DNA of 64,000 bases from B1 sp034439755. GTDB taxonomy: Bacteria; Bacteroidota; Bacteroidia; UKL13-3. Shown one piece after another: positions 1 to 9,040 of this stretch. The number at the start of each line of letters is the position of its first letter. Position 1 is the stretch's first letter. The translations under genes were made by a program, and so were the position numbers. Location of the stretch: the NCBI GenBank assembly GCA_034439755.1, contig JAWXAZ010000098.1, positions 1 to 64,000 on the forward strand. The letters run 5' to 3'. The notes under the pieces were generated by a model. The model had not been told where the DNA came from, did not search any database, and saw only the letters and a program-made list of their open reading frames with translations.

Positions 1-24
1 GAGGCTTTCCTTGTTGAACTTTTT

Positions 25-171
25 TCAACAAATATTTCTGCTATTTACAAGACTTTTTGACAGTAAATTTTTGAAGCTGAGTTGTTGAGCAGACTCTATA
101 TAGTCTGTTAATAGATTTTTATAGCTAGAAAAGAATTCTGCATTTAACTTTTCTTTACTTTCATTTTCCAT
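25..171 (-). CDS. Small hypothetical protein downstream of the YtxH-like gene
   Basis: A 48-codon frame begins with ATG at 171 and ends with TGA at 25-27. Its start lies inside the end of the YtxH-like gene (stop at 161-163), an 11-nt overlap that would suit translational coupling. The product is hydrophilic (starts MENESKEKLN) with no signal peptide or membrane segment, and I recognise no family. It may be a real third gene of the tadA–ytxH run, or a chance frame; the overlap is the main argument for it. Confidence 0.35.
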   Translation of the reverse strand: MENESKEKLNAEFFSSYKNLLTDYIESAQQLSFKNLLSKSLVNSRNIC

Positions 172-370
172 TTGTTTGGGTTTTAGTTTCGTTTATATCT
201 TCATTAGGTGAATCTATTTCACCACCTAAAATTTCATCCAATAAATCACCTGCTTCTTCTTGTAATTTATTCATCGCCTTTTTGCCTTCCTCGCTGGTGA
301 GCAACCACGTTAAACCTGCCCCTGCAGCGGCTCCTAACATAAAGGCTAGCCAATTATTATTCTTCGACAT
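161..370 (-). CDS. YtxH-like small membrane protein
   Basis: A 69-aa protein with one glycine/alanine-rich hydrophobic segment near the N terminus (about residues 8-25, containing LGAAAGAGLTWLL), followed by TSEEGKKA and a charged acidic tail. This layout, a GxxxGxxxG-like membrane helix followed by a short helical tail, is that of the YtxH family, often described as gas-vesicle or general-stress-like. Its molecular role is not established. It lies 32 nt downstream of tadA on the same strand and is probably co-transcribed with it. Family assignment rests on pattern and size only. Confidence 0.6.
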   Translation of the reverse strand: MSKNNNWLAFMLGAAAGAGLTWLLTSEEGKKAMNKLQEEAGDLLDEILGGEIDSPNEDINETKTQTNGK

Positions 371-402
371 AAATTTTAAATTATTAATAGTTCTTTTTTA
401 TT

Positions 403-846
403 TTATCTCAATTTTAAAAAAAATGATTTCATTAAGCTTTCACAATCCATCGCCATAAAGCCATTTTCTAATTCTGTTTTTGGGTGCAATAAATGCTTTC
501 CTTCTTTCATAAACCCGCGTTTGGCGTCTGACGCGCCGTATACCAATTTCCCTAATTGACTCCAATAAATGGCACCTGCGCACATCACACAAGGCTCTAT
601 GGTTACATACAAAATGCAATCGGTTAAGTATTTTGCTCCAATGTGATTGGCAGCGGCTGTAATGGCTTGCATTTCTGCATGTGCCGTTACATCGTGCAAC
701 TGCTCGGTTAGGTTATGACCTTTGCCAATAATTTTGTTTTCATATACTACCACCGCACCCACGGGCACCTCACCTAAATCGAAAGCTTTTTTCGCTTCTT
801 TGAGGGCTTCTCGCATAAACCAATCATGGTTGAACAAACTATCCAT
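403..846 (-). CDS. tadA: tRNA-specific adenosine deaminase TadA
   Basis: TadA deaminates adenosine-34 to inosine in the anticodon of tRNA-Arg(ACG), a cytoplasmic, zinc-dependent reaction. The 147-aa protein has the full cytidine-deaminase-fold signature: HAE at residues 56-58 (His zinc ligand, Glu proton shuttle) and PCVMCAG at 85-91 with the two zinc cysteines C86 and C89. Length is normal for the bacterial enzyme. The ATG at 846 puts the usual N-terminal helix just before the catalytic core. The next gene downstream on the same strand is the YtxH-like gene; upstream lies a dead T9SS gene that stops at 890. A guanine or cytosine deaminase of the same fold is less likely because the spacing fits TadA closely. 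Confidence 0.93.
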   Translation of the reverse strand: MDSLFNHDWFMREALKEAKKAFDLGEVPVGAVVVYENKIIGKGHNLTEQLHDVTAHAEMQAITAAANHIGAKYLTDCILYVTIEPCVMCAGAIYWSQLGKLVYGASDAKRGFMKEGKHLLHPKTELENGFMAMDCESLMKSFFLKLR

Positions 847-889
847 GTTTCAAATAAAGCAAATTTTGCTTAGTCTTAGGTCATTTGTT

Positions 890-2882
890 TTATTCTTTTA
901 CCAGCATCTCATTGCTTGTGGTGTTTCCAATACGCAATTGCAATAAGTAAATGCCCGTTTGTAAATTGGATGTATTGATTAAGGATTCTCTTTCATTCAA
1001 ATTGTTTTGAATTACTGTTTGCCCCGGCAAGTTGCTAATTGACCGATGCTTGCACTTCCCTGCCATTTAACCATGAGCTCTTCCTTGAATGGATTGGGAT
1101 AAACTTGTAATGCTATTTCTGTAGTAGGTCCTATAAGGCCAACATATTTATTGGAGGTTTTATTAGACCTTGAAGTACTATAAGTCTTACCTGGGTCGCA
1201 AGGATTTGGATTGATAATTTCGACCTGATAATACACATCCTCTGAAGGTGGTGTTAATGGAAACATTAAAGCCAACATAAGAATTCCAAATTAAGTTCCA
1301 ACTGGTTCCAACGCCTTTATTAATGGTAAGGTGCATGGTTTGATGTGGGCTACTAATTTGAGAATTTAGGTTACATAAATCTGTTCTTTGAATGGCGTAT
1401 CTATTCGATTTAACTGCAGCATTTACAAGAGAATCGTTGAATGTAAAGGATTGATTGAGGGCAATCTCACCAATTTTTTGAAAATTGTTGCTGGTATTTC
1501 CTTCTTTATAAAGATTAAATTTTAGGGTAGCATTTGCTGCCTCCTGTTTATTCCACATAATTAGGTTGTGATTCTCTGGTGTTACGCCCACCATACAAAG
1601 CTTAGGAGCTTCTGGTGACATTATTATGATGCCAAATGAATCGACGGCTAAACAGCCATTCTAACTTTGAATTTGCACTTGATATCGATTCCATTGATAC
1701 AGTAAGGTTTTCGCACCTTCATAGTTGCTTGTAGCTTTTAAGGTTAATGTATCATGGCAATATCTTTGGGTATCATTTACTACTACTGTTATTGGGTTAA
1801 CCAAAATGCGAATACTATCTATGGCCACACATCCATTTTGTGTTTGTAATGATGCAATTAAATTTTCTGTTTCAATTGGGCTCACGGTTGGGTTAAAGGA
1901 TAAAATATACTTTAAAATATTTGGATTAGACCAACGTAATTGGAGCGGTGAAGCAGCAGTATAATTGGATTGTATGGAATCTAAATTAATAGTAGAGCCA
2001 CAGATAAGATTTTTGTCTGACCCTAAATTCATTTGAAGTTTTTTTGGTATTACTAGCAACGAATCAGTTCCAATGCATCCTTGTGAGGTGCTAATCCGTA
2101 AGCTATAATAGATGCTCTGAGATAGTTGAGGAATTAAGCTTTGTGATGCCAACCAAGTATAATTGTTTAGTAGAATCAACATTCAATTTTTGCTAAGTTA
2201 AACCAGCATTCTGGGTTTCTAAAATTCCACCTCTAGAATAATTAGGTACGATGCGGGTGAAATTTGCAGTCATAAAACCATTGTAGTGGTTTACAAAAAC
2301 CATGTCGGTTAAGGAATAATTGATATTTGGGTCGTTACCCAAACTCAAAGATGTCCAAGTGCTGCCACCATCTGTGGTTTTCCAAATTTTGTTTGATCCT
2401 CCTAATTATCCGGTGTCTAATGAGGTGAAATATACTGTGTTCAATACTTCGGTTATGGGCGTTGTTAATATATTCCAACTAATGCCGCCATTGCTGATTC
2501 CATACATTTGATTTGAATCGGTAAAAACAAAGCCCGTTTGCGTGTTGGTAAACCAAATTGCATTTAACCTGCTATTGTTTAAGGGGAAGCTTAGTGTTGT
2601 AAAAAAACTTCCTCTATCTATGGTTTTTTGCACGCTACCAATATCGCCGCTAATTTATCCAATCAATTTTTCTTGCAAAGGAAAGTCGATTGGTATAACG
2701 TTTTAATTTGCAGGAATGCTTTGCCAATTAGTTTCTACAAATAATTGAGCCTTTTCTCCGCAAACCAAAGCTTAATCACTTGTTGTTGCTGTTATACTGC
2801 ATTGAGCAAATACTGAGTCTAAAGAAAAAAATGAAATGGCAATTATGCTTATCAAAAGCACCAAATATTTACTCCGTTTCAC
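890..2882 (-). pseudogene. Decayed T9SS cargo gene (BNR/YCF48-like N-terminus, Ig-like middle, type A sorting domain)
   Basis: Minus-strand frames chain into one former protein. It begins with a signal peptide (GTG at 2882, mature part after VFAQC), then BNR/YCF48-like propeller segments (IWKTTDGGSTW near 2370), a cysteine-containing Ig-like part (about 2180-1660), an FN3-like part (about 1620-1290) and a C-terminal sorting domain (VYPNPFKEEL near 1100, ending LQTGIYLLQLRI and a terminal VKE-stop at 890). The frame is broken by TAA stops at 2772-2774, 2703-2705, 2655-2657 and 2406-2408, and by a TAG just upstream of the NGCLAVDS segment near 1660. Shifts of frame fall near 2180-2215, 1250-1290 and 1030-1050. 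The four TAA codons could each come from a tyrosine codon by one change, for example in a DTG(Y)LGG context. No product can be expected unless the assembly is wrong. Confidence 0.85.
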
Positions 2883-3102
2883 ATAAAAATATTTAGGTAA
2901 GCAAGGTAAATTTTCAAATAATTTTTATAATTGATAGTCGGCACTTTTTAACATGAAAATTATCATAGCTATTCCCCTGTAATAAGCTTAAATTCTTTTT
3001 TTTGTAAAAGGCAAAGTCAATAATTTTCATATTTAACTAGATAAAATTAACTTGCAGCCCCGTATAAATGGATTTGTAATTGCGGTTTGAACCAATAATA
3101 AA

Positions 3103-4869
3103 ATGAGTATTTATAGAAGCAATACCTGTGGCGAGTTAAGAATTGCGGATGCAGGAAAAAGAGTTACCTTGAGTGGTTGGTTACAAAAAAGCAGGGACCT
3201 TGGCGGCATGACGTTTATTGACTTGCGCGATAGGTTCGGCCTCACCCAATTGGCTTTTAATATGGAGACAAATGCCGCGGTGTGTGAGCAAGCGCGTAAG
3301 TTAGGAAGGGAATTTGTGTTACAAGTAAGTGGCGTGGTGAAGGAGCGTGAGAATAAAAATTTGCAGCTATCGACGGGTGAAATTGAAATTATAGTGGATG
3401 AAATTTTGGTGTTAAATGAGGCTAAAACACCCCCTTTTACTATAGAAGATAACACCGATGGTGGCGATGATTTGCGCATGAAATATCGTTACCTCGATTT
3501 GCGTAGAACACCAGTTAGAAACAACTTAATTTTGCGTCACAAGATGGCGCAGCAAACGCGTAGCTACCTAGATGCGCAAGATTTTACAGAGGTTGAAACA
3601 CCTGTTTTAATTAAATCTACGCCAGAAGGTGCCAGAGATTTTGTGGTGCCAAGTAGAATGAATCCAGGGCAATTTTATGCCTTGCCTCAATCGCCGCAAA
3701 CCTTTAAACAGTTGCTAATGGTGGCAGGTTTGGATAGGTATTACCAAATTGTAAAATGCTTTAGAGATGAAGATTTACGCGCAGATAGGCAACCCGAATT
3801 TACCCAAATAGATTGTGAAATGAGCTTTGTAGAGCAAGAAGATGTGCTTAATATGTTTGAAGGTTTGGTGAAGCATTTGTTTAAATCGGTGAAGAACATT
3901 GATATGCAAAGTGTGCCCCGAATGACTTATGCAGACGCCATGAAATTCTTTGGTTCAGACAAACCAGATACCCGTTTCGAGATGCTTTTTGTGGAGCTTA
4001 ATGCGGCAGAAAATAATTTAGTTTTGGGTAAGAATTTTAAGGTTTTTGATGAGGCAGAATTGGTTGTGGCTATCTGTGCAAAAGGCTGCGCAAACTACAC
4101 ACGCAAGCAGTTAGATGAGCTAACAGATTTTGTTAAACGTCCGCAAATTGGTGCTACTGGCTTGGTATATGCCCGTGTAAACGAGGATGGTACGGTTAAA
4201 TCTTCAGTAGATAAGTTTTATGACGAACCAGCTTTACAAGCTTGGGCAAAGGCTTGTGGCGCAGAGGCAAATGATTTGATCTTAATTTTGGCTGGAGCAG
4301 CAGATAGAACGCGAAAAGCCATGAATGAATTGCGCCTAGAAATGGGCACGCGTATGGGCTTAAGAAACAAAGATGTTTATTCATGTTTGTGGGTTTTGGA
4401 TTTTCCTTTGTTAGAGTTTAACGAAGAGGAGAATCGCTATTTTGCCATGCACCATCCGTTTACTTCGCCTAAACCAGAAGATATTTACTTGTTAGAAAAA
4501 GGAGTGTTTGGTTCGGTTCGAGCCAACGCTTACGATTTAGTGATTAATGGTGTGGAAGTAGGAGGTGGATCTGTTCGAATTTTTAACAAGCAATTGCAGG
4601 CTAAAATGTTCGAAATATTAGGGTTTACGACAGAGCAAGCCCAGAGTCAGTTTGGGTTTTTAATGAACGCTTTTGAGTTTGGTGCACCGCCGCATGCCGG
4701 CATTGCCTTTGGATTTGATAGGTTATGTTCTTTGTTTGGCGGGGCAGAAAGCATCAGAGACTTTATTGCATTTCCAAAGAATAATTCTGGCAGGGATGTG
4801 ATGATTGATGGGCCAAGCGAGATAGATCAGAAGCAATTAGATGAGTTGCATATTGCACTAAAAAAGTAA
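3103..4869 (+). CDS. aspS: Aspartyl-tRNA synthetase
   Basis: Class II synthetase that charges tRNA-Asp in the cytoplasm. The 588-aa length is that of the bacterial type. Visible in order are an N-terminal OB-fold anticodon-binding domain (about residues 1-110, GWLQKSRDLGG), the catalytic core with motif 2 (FRDEDLRADRQPEFTQID, about 220-237), the bacterial GAD insertion domain (about 295-420) and motif 3 (GIAFGFDRL near 545). Whether it is strictly AspRS or the non-discriminating form that also charges tRNA-Asn cannot be judged by eye. It stands alone, with a 220-nt upstream spacer after the pseudogene and about 200 nt of non-coding sequence downstream. Confidence 0.97.
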   Translation: MSIYRSNTCGELRIADAGKRVTLSGWLQKSRDLGGMTFIDLRDRFGLTQLAFNMETNAAVCEQARKLGREFVLQVSGVVKERENKNLQLSTGEIEIIVDEILVLNEAKTPPFTIEDNTDGGDDLRMKYRYLDLRRTPVRNNLILRHKMAQQTRSYLDAQDFTEVETPVLIKSTPEGARDFVVPSRMNPGQFYALPQSPQTFKQLLMVAGLDRYYQIVKCFRDEDLRADRQPEFTQIDCEMSFVEQEDVLNMFEGLVKHLFKSVKNIDMQSVPRMTYADAMKFFGSDKPDTRFEMLFVELNAAENNLVLGKNFKVFDEAELVVAICAKGCANYTRKQLDELTDFVKRPQIGATGLVYARVNEDGTVKSSVDKFYDEPALQAWAKACGAEANDLILILAGAADRTRKAMNELRLEMGTRMGLRNKDVYSCLWVLDFPLLEFNEEENRYFAMHHPFTSPKPEDIYLLEKGVFGSVRANAYDLVINGVEVGGGSVRIFNKQLQAKMFEILGFTTEQAQSQFGFLMNAFEFGAPPHAGIAFGFDRLCSLFGGAESIRDFIAFPKNNSGRDVMIDGPSEIDQKQLDELHIALKK

Positions 4870-5066
4870 ATTGTGTAGAAGGTTGAAATTGTGTGGACTC
4901 TTTTCCAGTATCTAGGCTTTTTTTCTTTGAGTCGGAGAGTGTTGTGTTTGTTGAGGTTAGCTTTTTTGGTTCAAACCGAACCTAATTTATATGGGTAATT
5001 GACTATTTGGTTCTTTGAAATGAATAAAGTATGGGTTATTTTTAACAACTAAATTTAACGATTGAT

Positions 5067-5465
5067 ATGGCTTTAGACATTACAGGCAAGATTTTACAAA
5101 TTATGCCAACAACCACAGGAACCAGCAAGGCAGGAAAAGACTGGGTAAAACAAGAATTTGTTATTGAAACGCAAGAAACTTACCCAAAAAAGGTTTGTAT
5201 TAGCGTAATGGGTGATAAAGCCCAAGAATTAAAAAAATATGTACCGGGTAATGAGGTAAAAGTTTCTTTGAACTTAGAATCTCGCGAATATAATGGCAAA
5301 TGGTACACCAATGTTAACGCTTGGAGAATAGAACCTTCAACGGGTGATAATGGCGGCGGCGGCGGAAACGGTGGCGGCAACGGCGGCGTGGATTCTTCTT
5401 ATTCTTCTGGGCCTGAGCCAAGTGTTTCTCAGGAGGCCAGCAGTACAGATGATCTTCCTTTCTAG
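5067..5465 (+). CDS. DUF3127 family SSB-like protein
   Basis: A 132-aa protein. Residues 1-90 look like a small OB fold (starts MALDITGKIL, then KQEFVIET and the conserved YPKKVCISVMGDKA) as in DUF3127, a family found in Bacteroidota. A glycine-rich linker coded by a run of GGC/GGT codons (about residues 96-107) follows, then a Ser/acidic tail ending in DDLPF. The globular domain + Gly-rich linker + acidic DD(L/I)PF tip is the architecture of single-stranded DNA-binding proteins, whose tip recruits repair and replication enzymes. I infer a nucleic-acid-binding role; it is not the canonical SSB. The next gene starts 7 nt downstream, so it probably heads an operon. Confidence 0.72.
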   Translation: MALDITGKILQIMPTTTGTSKAGKDWVKQEFVIETQETYPKKVCISVMGDKAQELKKYVPGNEVKVSLNLESREYNGKWYTNVNAWRIEPSTGDNGGGGGNGGGNGGVDSSYSSGPEPSVSQEASSTDDLPF

Positions 5466-5472
5466 TTAAATT

Positions 5473-6384
5473 TTGATTACTTACCTCGAGCATAGTGAAA
5501 TAGACCGCGCTAAGTGGGATTTGTGCTTAGAGCAATCTGTAAATACTTTAGTTTATGCAAATACTTGGTATCTTGATATTGTTTCGCCCAATTGGGGCGC
5601 TTTGGTATTAGACGATTATCTTGCGGTGATGCCTTTAACAGGTCACCGCAAGTATTTTATTCGCTATCTTAGTCAGCCATTCTTTACCCAGCAATTGGGT
5701 GTATTTTCAAAGCAAAATATTGGGCACGATTTGTTAGTGGAATTTTTACAGGCTATCCCCTCTAAATTTAGGTTTATTGAAATTCAATTGAATGAACAGA
5801 ACCAGGTTTTGGATGAGCATTTTAAGGTTAGGAAGCGCAGGAATTATGTGCTCGATTTGAACCGAAATTACGATAAAATTTCAAAGGACTTTAATTCCCA
5901 AACTTCAAGAAACTTGAAGCGTGCAAAGAAGCACGAGTTGGCCATGAGGAGTATTACGGGTAAGGAAGTTGTGTTATTTTATAAACTTCACATGGCGGTT
6001 TCAACAAAGGGGGTGAAGGAGAAGGATTATGAGATGCTGATGAGGCTAATTGAAACAGCCAATGAAAAGAGGAGTTTATTGGCAAGAGGGATTTATGATA
6101 AATCTGGCGAATTACTCGCAGCAGGTGTGTTTTTGGTTCAGCGCAACCGAATCATTTTCTTATTGGGCAATGGCTCTGAAACAGGAAGAGAAAAGGGTGC
6201 CATGACACTTTTAATGGATAGTTTAATCATGCAATTTTCTGGGCATAAAATGGTTTTAGATTTTGAGGGTTCAGAAATTGAGGGCATTGCAAGATTTTTC
6301 AAAAGTTTTGGTGCAGAGAAACGGAATTATTATAAGTATAAGCTAAATAGCTTACCTTGGGTTTTGAAGGTGTTTAAGAATTGA
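5473..6384 (+). CDS. GNAT/FemAB-like acetyltransferase-fold protein
   Basis: A 303-aa protein with a TTG start 7 nt after the DUF3127 stop; no in-frame ATG occurs before about residue 53, so TTG is the likely start. The C-terminal half (about 160-280) resembles the BioF2/FemAB-type acetyltransferase fold: a long helix with SRNLKRAKKHEL, then GELLAAGVFLVQRNRIIFLLG, then a GAMTLLMDSLI helix and LDFEGSEIEG. The substrate cannot be told; relatives transfer acyl or aminoacyl groups to peptidoglycan or exopolysaccharide precursors. It sits between an SSB-like gene and a Ppx/GppA-type phosphatase with tiny gaps and is probably co-transcribed with both. Confidence 0.6.
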   Translation: MITYLEHSEIDRAKWDLCLEQSVNTLVYANTWYLDIVSPNWGALVLDDYLAVMPLTGHRKYFIRYLSQPFFTQQLGVFSKQNIGHDLLVEFLQAIPSKFRFIEIQLNEQNQVLDEHFKVRKRRNYVLDLNRNYDKISKDFNSQTSRNLKRAKKHELAMRSITGKEVVLFYKLHMAVSTKGVKEKDYEMLMRLIETANEKRSLLARGIYDKSGELLAAGVFLVQRNRIIFLLGNGSETGREKGAMTLLMDSLIMQFSGHKMVLDFEGSEIEGIARFFKSFGAEKRNYYKYKLNSLPWVLKVFKN

Positions 6385-6399
6385 TAAATATTTAATGTT

Positions 6400-7278
6400 A
6401 TGAAGTTAGCGGCAATTGATATTGGATCTAATGCGGTTCGTTTACAAATTGTAAGAACCGTTGATAATGTTTCTAACGAAAAATATAAAAAAATTGAGTT
6501 TGTTAGAATCCCAGTTCGTTTAGGCGACGATGCTTTTAAGGAGAAGAAGATTAGCAAAGAAAAGCGAAAGCTCTTTGTAAAGGCTATGACGGCTTTTAAG
6601 TTAATGATAGATGCGTTTGAAGTGGATCATTATATGGCTTGTGCCACTAGTGCCATGCGGGAAGCTAGCAATGGAAAAAAAATTGTTAAATTAATTGAGG
6701 AAGAAATTGGCCTTAAAATTCACATCATTGATGGCAAGCGTGAAAGCGAATTAATTTTAGGTTCAATAGATAATTTGTTTGAGCCTAATAAAAATTATTT
6801 AACCATTGATGTGGGTGGTGGTTCTACAGAAATGACTGTAATTTCTAATCAAGAAATCATCAATTCTGTTTCATTTGATATTGGTACCGTTAGAATGATG
6901 GATGGTGCCATTAAGGAAAAATCATGGCAAATGATTGAGCAATGGGTTAAGCATAAAACGGAAGGAATTGCAGATTTAAATGCCGTGGTTACGAGTGGAA
7001 CCATTAATAAAATTTTTGGAATGCTAAATCCTGGTCACGACTTAAAAGTATTTACTCGCTTGCAATTGAAGGATTTTCACAGAAAGGTGAGCAAAATGTC
7101 GATGCAGGAGCGCATCGATCAATTGAAAATAAATCCAGATAGGGCAGATATCATAGATGTTTCGGCAGATATTTATTTAAGAATACTAAACTGGGCAAAT
7201 ATAGAAACAATTTATAGTCCCGATAATACGGGTTTAAAGGATGGCATACTCAATGAGTTGTATGCAAAATATGTATAA
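6400..7278 (+). CDS. Ppx/GppA family phosphatase (exopolyphosphatase-like)
   Basis: A 292-aa protein of the ASKHA fold. The N-terminal phosphate-1 motif is AAIDIGSNAVRLQI (residues 4-17), and the second motif is TIDVGGGSTEM (about 134-144) followed by SFDIGTVRM. Members hydrolyse inorganic polyphosphate and/or pppGpp. This one has only the two catalytic lobes and lacks the C-terminal HD-like region of the long E. coli enzymes, as is usual for the short Bacteroidota type. It starts 15 nt after the acetyltransferase-fold gene and ends just before a strong hairpin at 7283-7311, closing the operon. Confidence 0.85.
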   Translation: MKLAAIDIGSNAVRLQIVRTVDNVSNEKYKKIEFVRIPVRLGDDAFKEKKISKEKRKLFVKAMTAFKLMIDAFEVDHYMACATSAMREASNGKKIVKLIEEEIGLKIHIIDGKRESELILGSIDNLFEPNKNYLTIDVGGGSTEMTVISNQEIINSVSFDIGTVRMMDGAIKEKSWQMIEQWVKHKTEGIADLNAVVTSGTINKIFGMLNPGHDLKVFTRLQLKDFHRKVSKMSMQERIDQLKINPDRADIIDVSADIYLRILNWANIETIYSPDNTGLKDGILNELYAKYV

Positions 7279-7280
7279 AA

Positions 7281-7315
7281 AAAAGGCTGTTTCATCATTT
7301 GAAACAGCCTTTTTT
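7281..7315. terminator. Bidirectional intrinsic terminator between ppx-like and FKBP genes
   Basis: A perfect 12-bp stem (AAGGCTGTTTCA at 7283-7294 pairing with 7300-7311) closes a 5-nt loop and is flanked by an A-run on the left and a T-run on the right. It therefore works as an intrinsic terminator for the plus-strand phosphatase operon and for the convergent minus-strand FKBP operon. Confidence 0.9.
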
Positions 7316-7330
7316 TATGGATTGCAATGC

Positions 7331-8194
7331 TTATTTTACATTAACCAATTCAACATCAAAAATGAGTGATGCATTGGGAGGAATAACGCCACCGGCACCG
7401 TTGGCGCCATAGCCTAATTCGCTAGGAATAATTAAGCGCATTTTGTCACCTACTTTCATAAGCGCAATGCCTTCTTCCCAACCTTTAATAACCATATTTT
7501 GTCCTAAAGGAAAGCTAATAGGTTCACCACGTTCTATAGAAGAATCGAAGGTGCGGCCATCCATTAAATAACCTGTATAATGCACGTCAACAGTTTTTCC
7601 AACTGCTGCTTGTTCGCCACTTCCTTTTTGAACCAAAATATAGCGCAAACCACTCGCAGTGGTAAGGGTATCTTTTCCTTTTACATCATAAGAAGCAGCT
7701 TTAATTGGTGTTACCGCATCCACTACCTCAATATCAAAAATTAAGGTGCTATTTGGTGGTATGCTCCCCATATTACGGTCGCCATAACCTATTGCAGGTG
7801 GAATAGTAAGGATGGCTTTGTCTCCAATATTTAAGAGCGTTAAGCCTTCATCCCAACCTTTAATAACTTGTCCAGCGCCAACCTTAAAACTAAAAGGTTG
7901 ATTGCGGTCTCTTGAACTATCGAATTTGGTGCCATCGGGTAAGGTGCCTACATAGTGCACGCTCACTTTATCGCCAGACTCAACTTTTCTTCCTTTTCCA
8001 AGCTCAGTTACCTTGTATTTGAGGCCAGATGTGGTGGTGTATTCTTGATTCACTTTAATATTCCTTTTTGAATTTGTTTTTGGTGTTTCCTTTTTTGCTT
8101 TTGGGCTTTCTTTTTTCTGTGTTTTTTCGCCTTTCTGGGCCATAGTTGGCAAAGCAATTAGAATGGCAGCTGCTAGAATAAATTGTTTTATCAT
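7331..8194 (-). CDS. Secreted double-domain FKBP-type peptidyl-prolyl isomerase
   Basis: A 287-aa protein with a signal peptide (MIKQFILAAAILIALPTMAQ), a Lys/Glu/Pro-rich spacer (about residues 21-48) and two complete FKBP domains (about 55-160 and 178-287). Each has the YTTTSGLKY/TTASGLRY entry, a VHYVGTLPDG or VHYTGYLMDG core, VIKGWDEGL/VIKGWEEGI, and the terminal PPN(S/A)(T/S)LIFD(I/V)E(V/L) strand. FKBPs catalyse cis-trans isomerisation of prolyl bonds; this one acts outside the inner membrane. It follows a second FKBP gene by 5 nt, itself downstream of nrnA, so the three form one operon. The pair could serve the folding of abundant secreted proteins, but no partner is identified. Confidence 0.92.
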   Translation of the reverse strand: MIKQFILAAAILIALPTMAQKGEKTQKKESPKAKKETPKTNSKRNIKVNQEYTTTSGLKYKVTELGKGRKVESGDKVSVHYVGTLPDGTKFDSSRDRNQPFSFKVGAGQVIKGWDEGLTLLNIGDKAILTIPPAIGYGDRNMGSIPPNSTLIFDIEVVDAVTPIKAASYDVKGKDTLTTASGLRYILVQKGSGEQAAVGKTVDVHYTGYLMDGRTFDSSIERGEPISFPLGQNMVIKGWEEGIALMKVGDKMRLIIPSELGYGANGAGGVIPPNASLIFDVELVNVK

Positions 8195-8199
8195 AGTTA

Positions 8200-9027
8200 T
8201 TAGTTTACTTTAATGAGTTCAACGTCGAAAACCAAAGTTGAGTATGGCGGAATTGGACCACTTCCGCGTGCACCGTAAGCTAATTTCCAAGGAATAACCA
8301 ATTTAAATTTGTCGCCTTCTTTCATTAATTGGAATCCTTCGTCCCAACCAGCTATTACTTGTCCTGCTCCAACGGTAAAAGTGAAGTCTGGACTTCCATC
8401 TTTGGTTTCATCAAAAACGCTGCCATCTAGCAAAGAACCTTTATATTTAACAGTAACCTTATCTCCTTTTTTAGAGGCCTTGCCAGTTCCTTTTTGAACA
8501 ACCATATATTTTAGGCCAGTAGCAGTGGTCTCAACATTGGTTAAACCTGCAATGAAAGCTTCGCGGGCAACAGAATCTTTTACTAAAAATTCATTGTTCT
8601 GCTCCTCAATTTTTTGCTGCATTTCTTGTGGATTGTAAATGTCTAATAGGCTTGCATAGAAAGTAATCACATCTCCCGATTTAACCCCTGGAGGTAGTCC
8701 TTCGCCAAAGTTGCCATAAAGTGTATCTGCTAATACTTTAAAAATGGCACTATCGCCTTTTTTCAACACAGCAAAAACCTCCTTTAAGGTTGGCTCACCA
8801 GCAGGAATATAATAAGGTTTATTGGCTTTGTAAGAATCAAAAAGTGCCGAATCGTTTCTCTCAATAATACCCCTCATGTGAATATGCAAATTATCGCCTT
8901 GGGCAACCATTCTTGCCTCTTCTGAGGTAGTAATAATTTTGTACTCAATTCCATTTTCCGTTTTCTCGAAGCGGTTACAAGCACCTAGCATCAAGATGGC
9001 AATAAAGCCAGCTAACATTTTTTTCAT
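8200..9027 (-). CDS. FKBP-type peptidyl-prolyl isomerase lipoprotein
   Basis: A 275-aa lipoprotein: the signal peptide ends in LMLGAC, a lipobox with the acylated Cys at about residue 17. The C-terminal domain (about 165-275) is a full FKBP domain (TTATGLKYMV, VTVKYKGSLLDGSVFDET, VIAGWDEGFQLM, PPYSTLVFDVEL). The N-terminal domain (about 28-130) follows the same outline but has lost most FKBP active-site residues, so it is probably a non-catalytic, substrate-holding relative. It is followed 5 nt later by the second FKBP gene and preceded 13 nt upstream by nrnA. The lipid anchor suggests attachment to the periplasmic side of a membrane. Confidence 0.88.
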   Translation of the reverse strand: MKKMLAGFIAILMLGACNRFEKTENGIEYKIITTSEEARMVAQGDNLHIHMRGIIERNDSALFDSYKANKPYYIPAGEPTLKEVFAVLKKGDSAIFKVLADTLYGNFGEGLPPGVKSGDVITFYASLLDIYNPQEMQQKIEEQNNEFLVKDSVAREAFIAGLTNVETTATGLKYMVVQKGTGKASKKGDKVTVKYKGSLLDGSVFDETKDGSPDFTFTVGAGQVIAGWDEGFQLMKEGDKFKLVIPWKLAYGARGSGPIPPYSTLVFDVELIKVN

Positions 9028-9040
9028 TTTGTGTGTTTTG

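Noticed and set aside
4968..4981. The GGTTC…GAACC palindrome after aspS as a transcription terminator
   Set aside because: Too short a stem and no T-run after it; treated as a copy of the interspersed motif instead.
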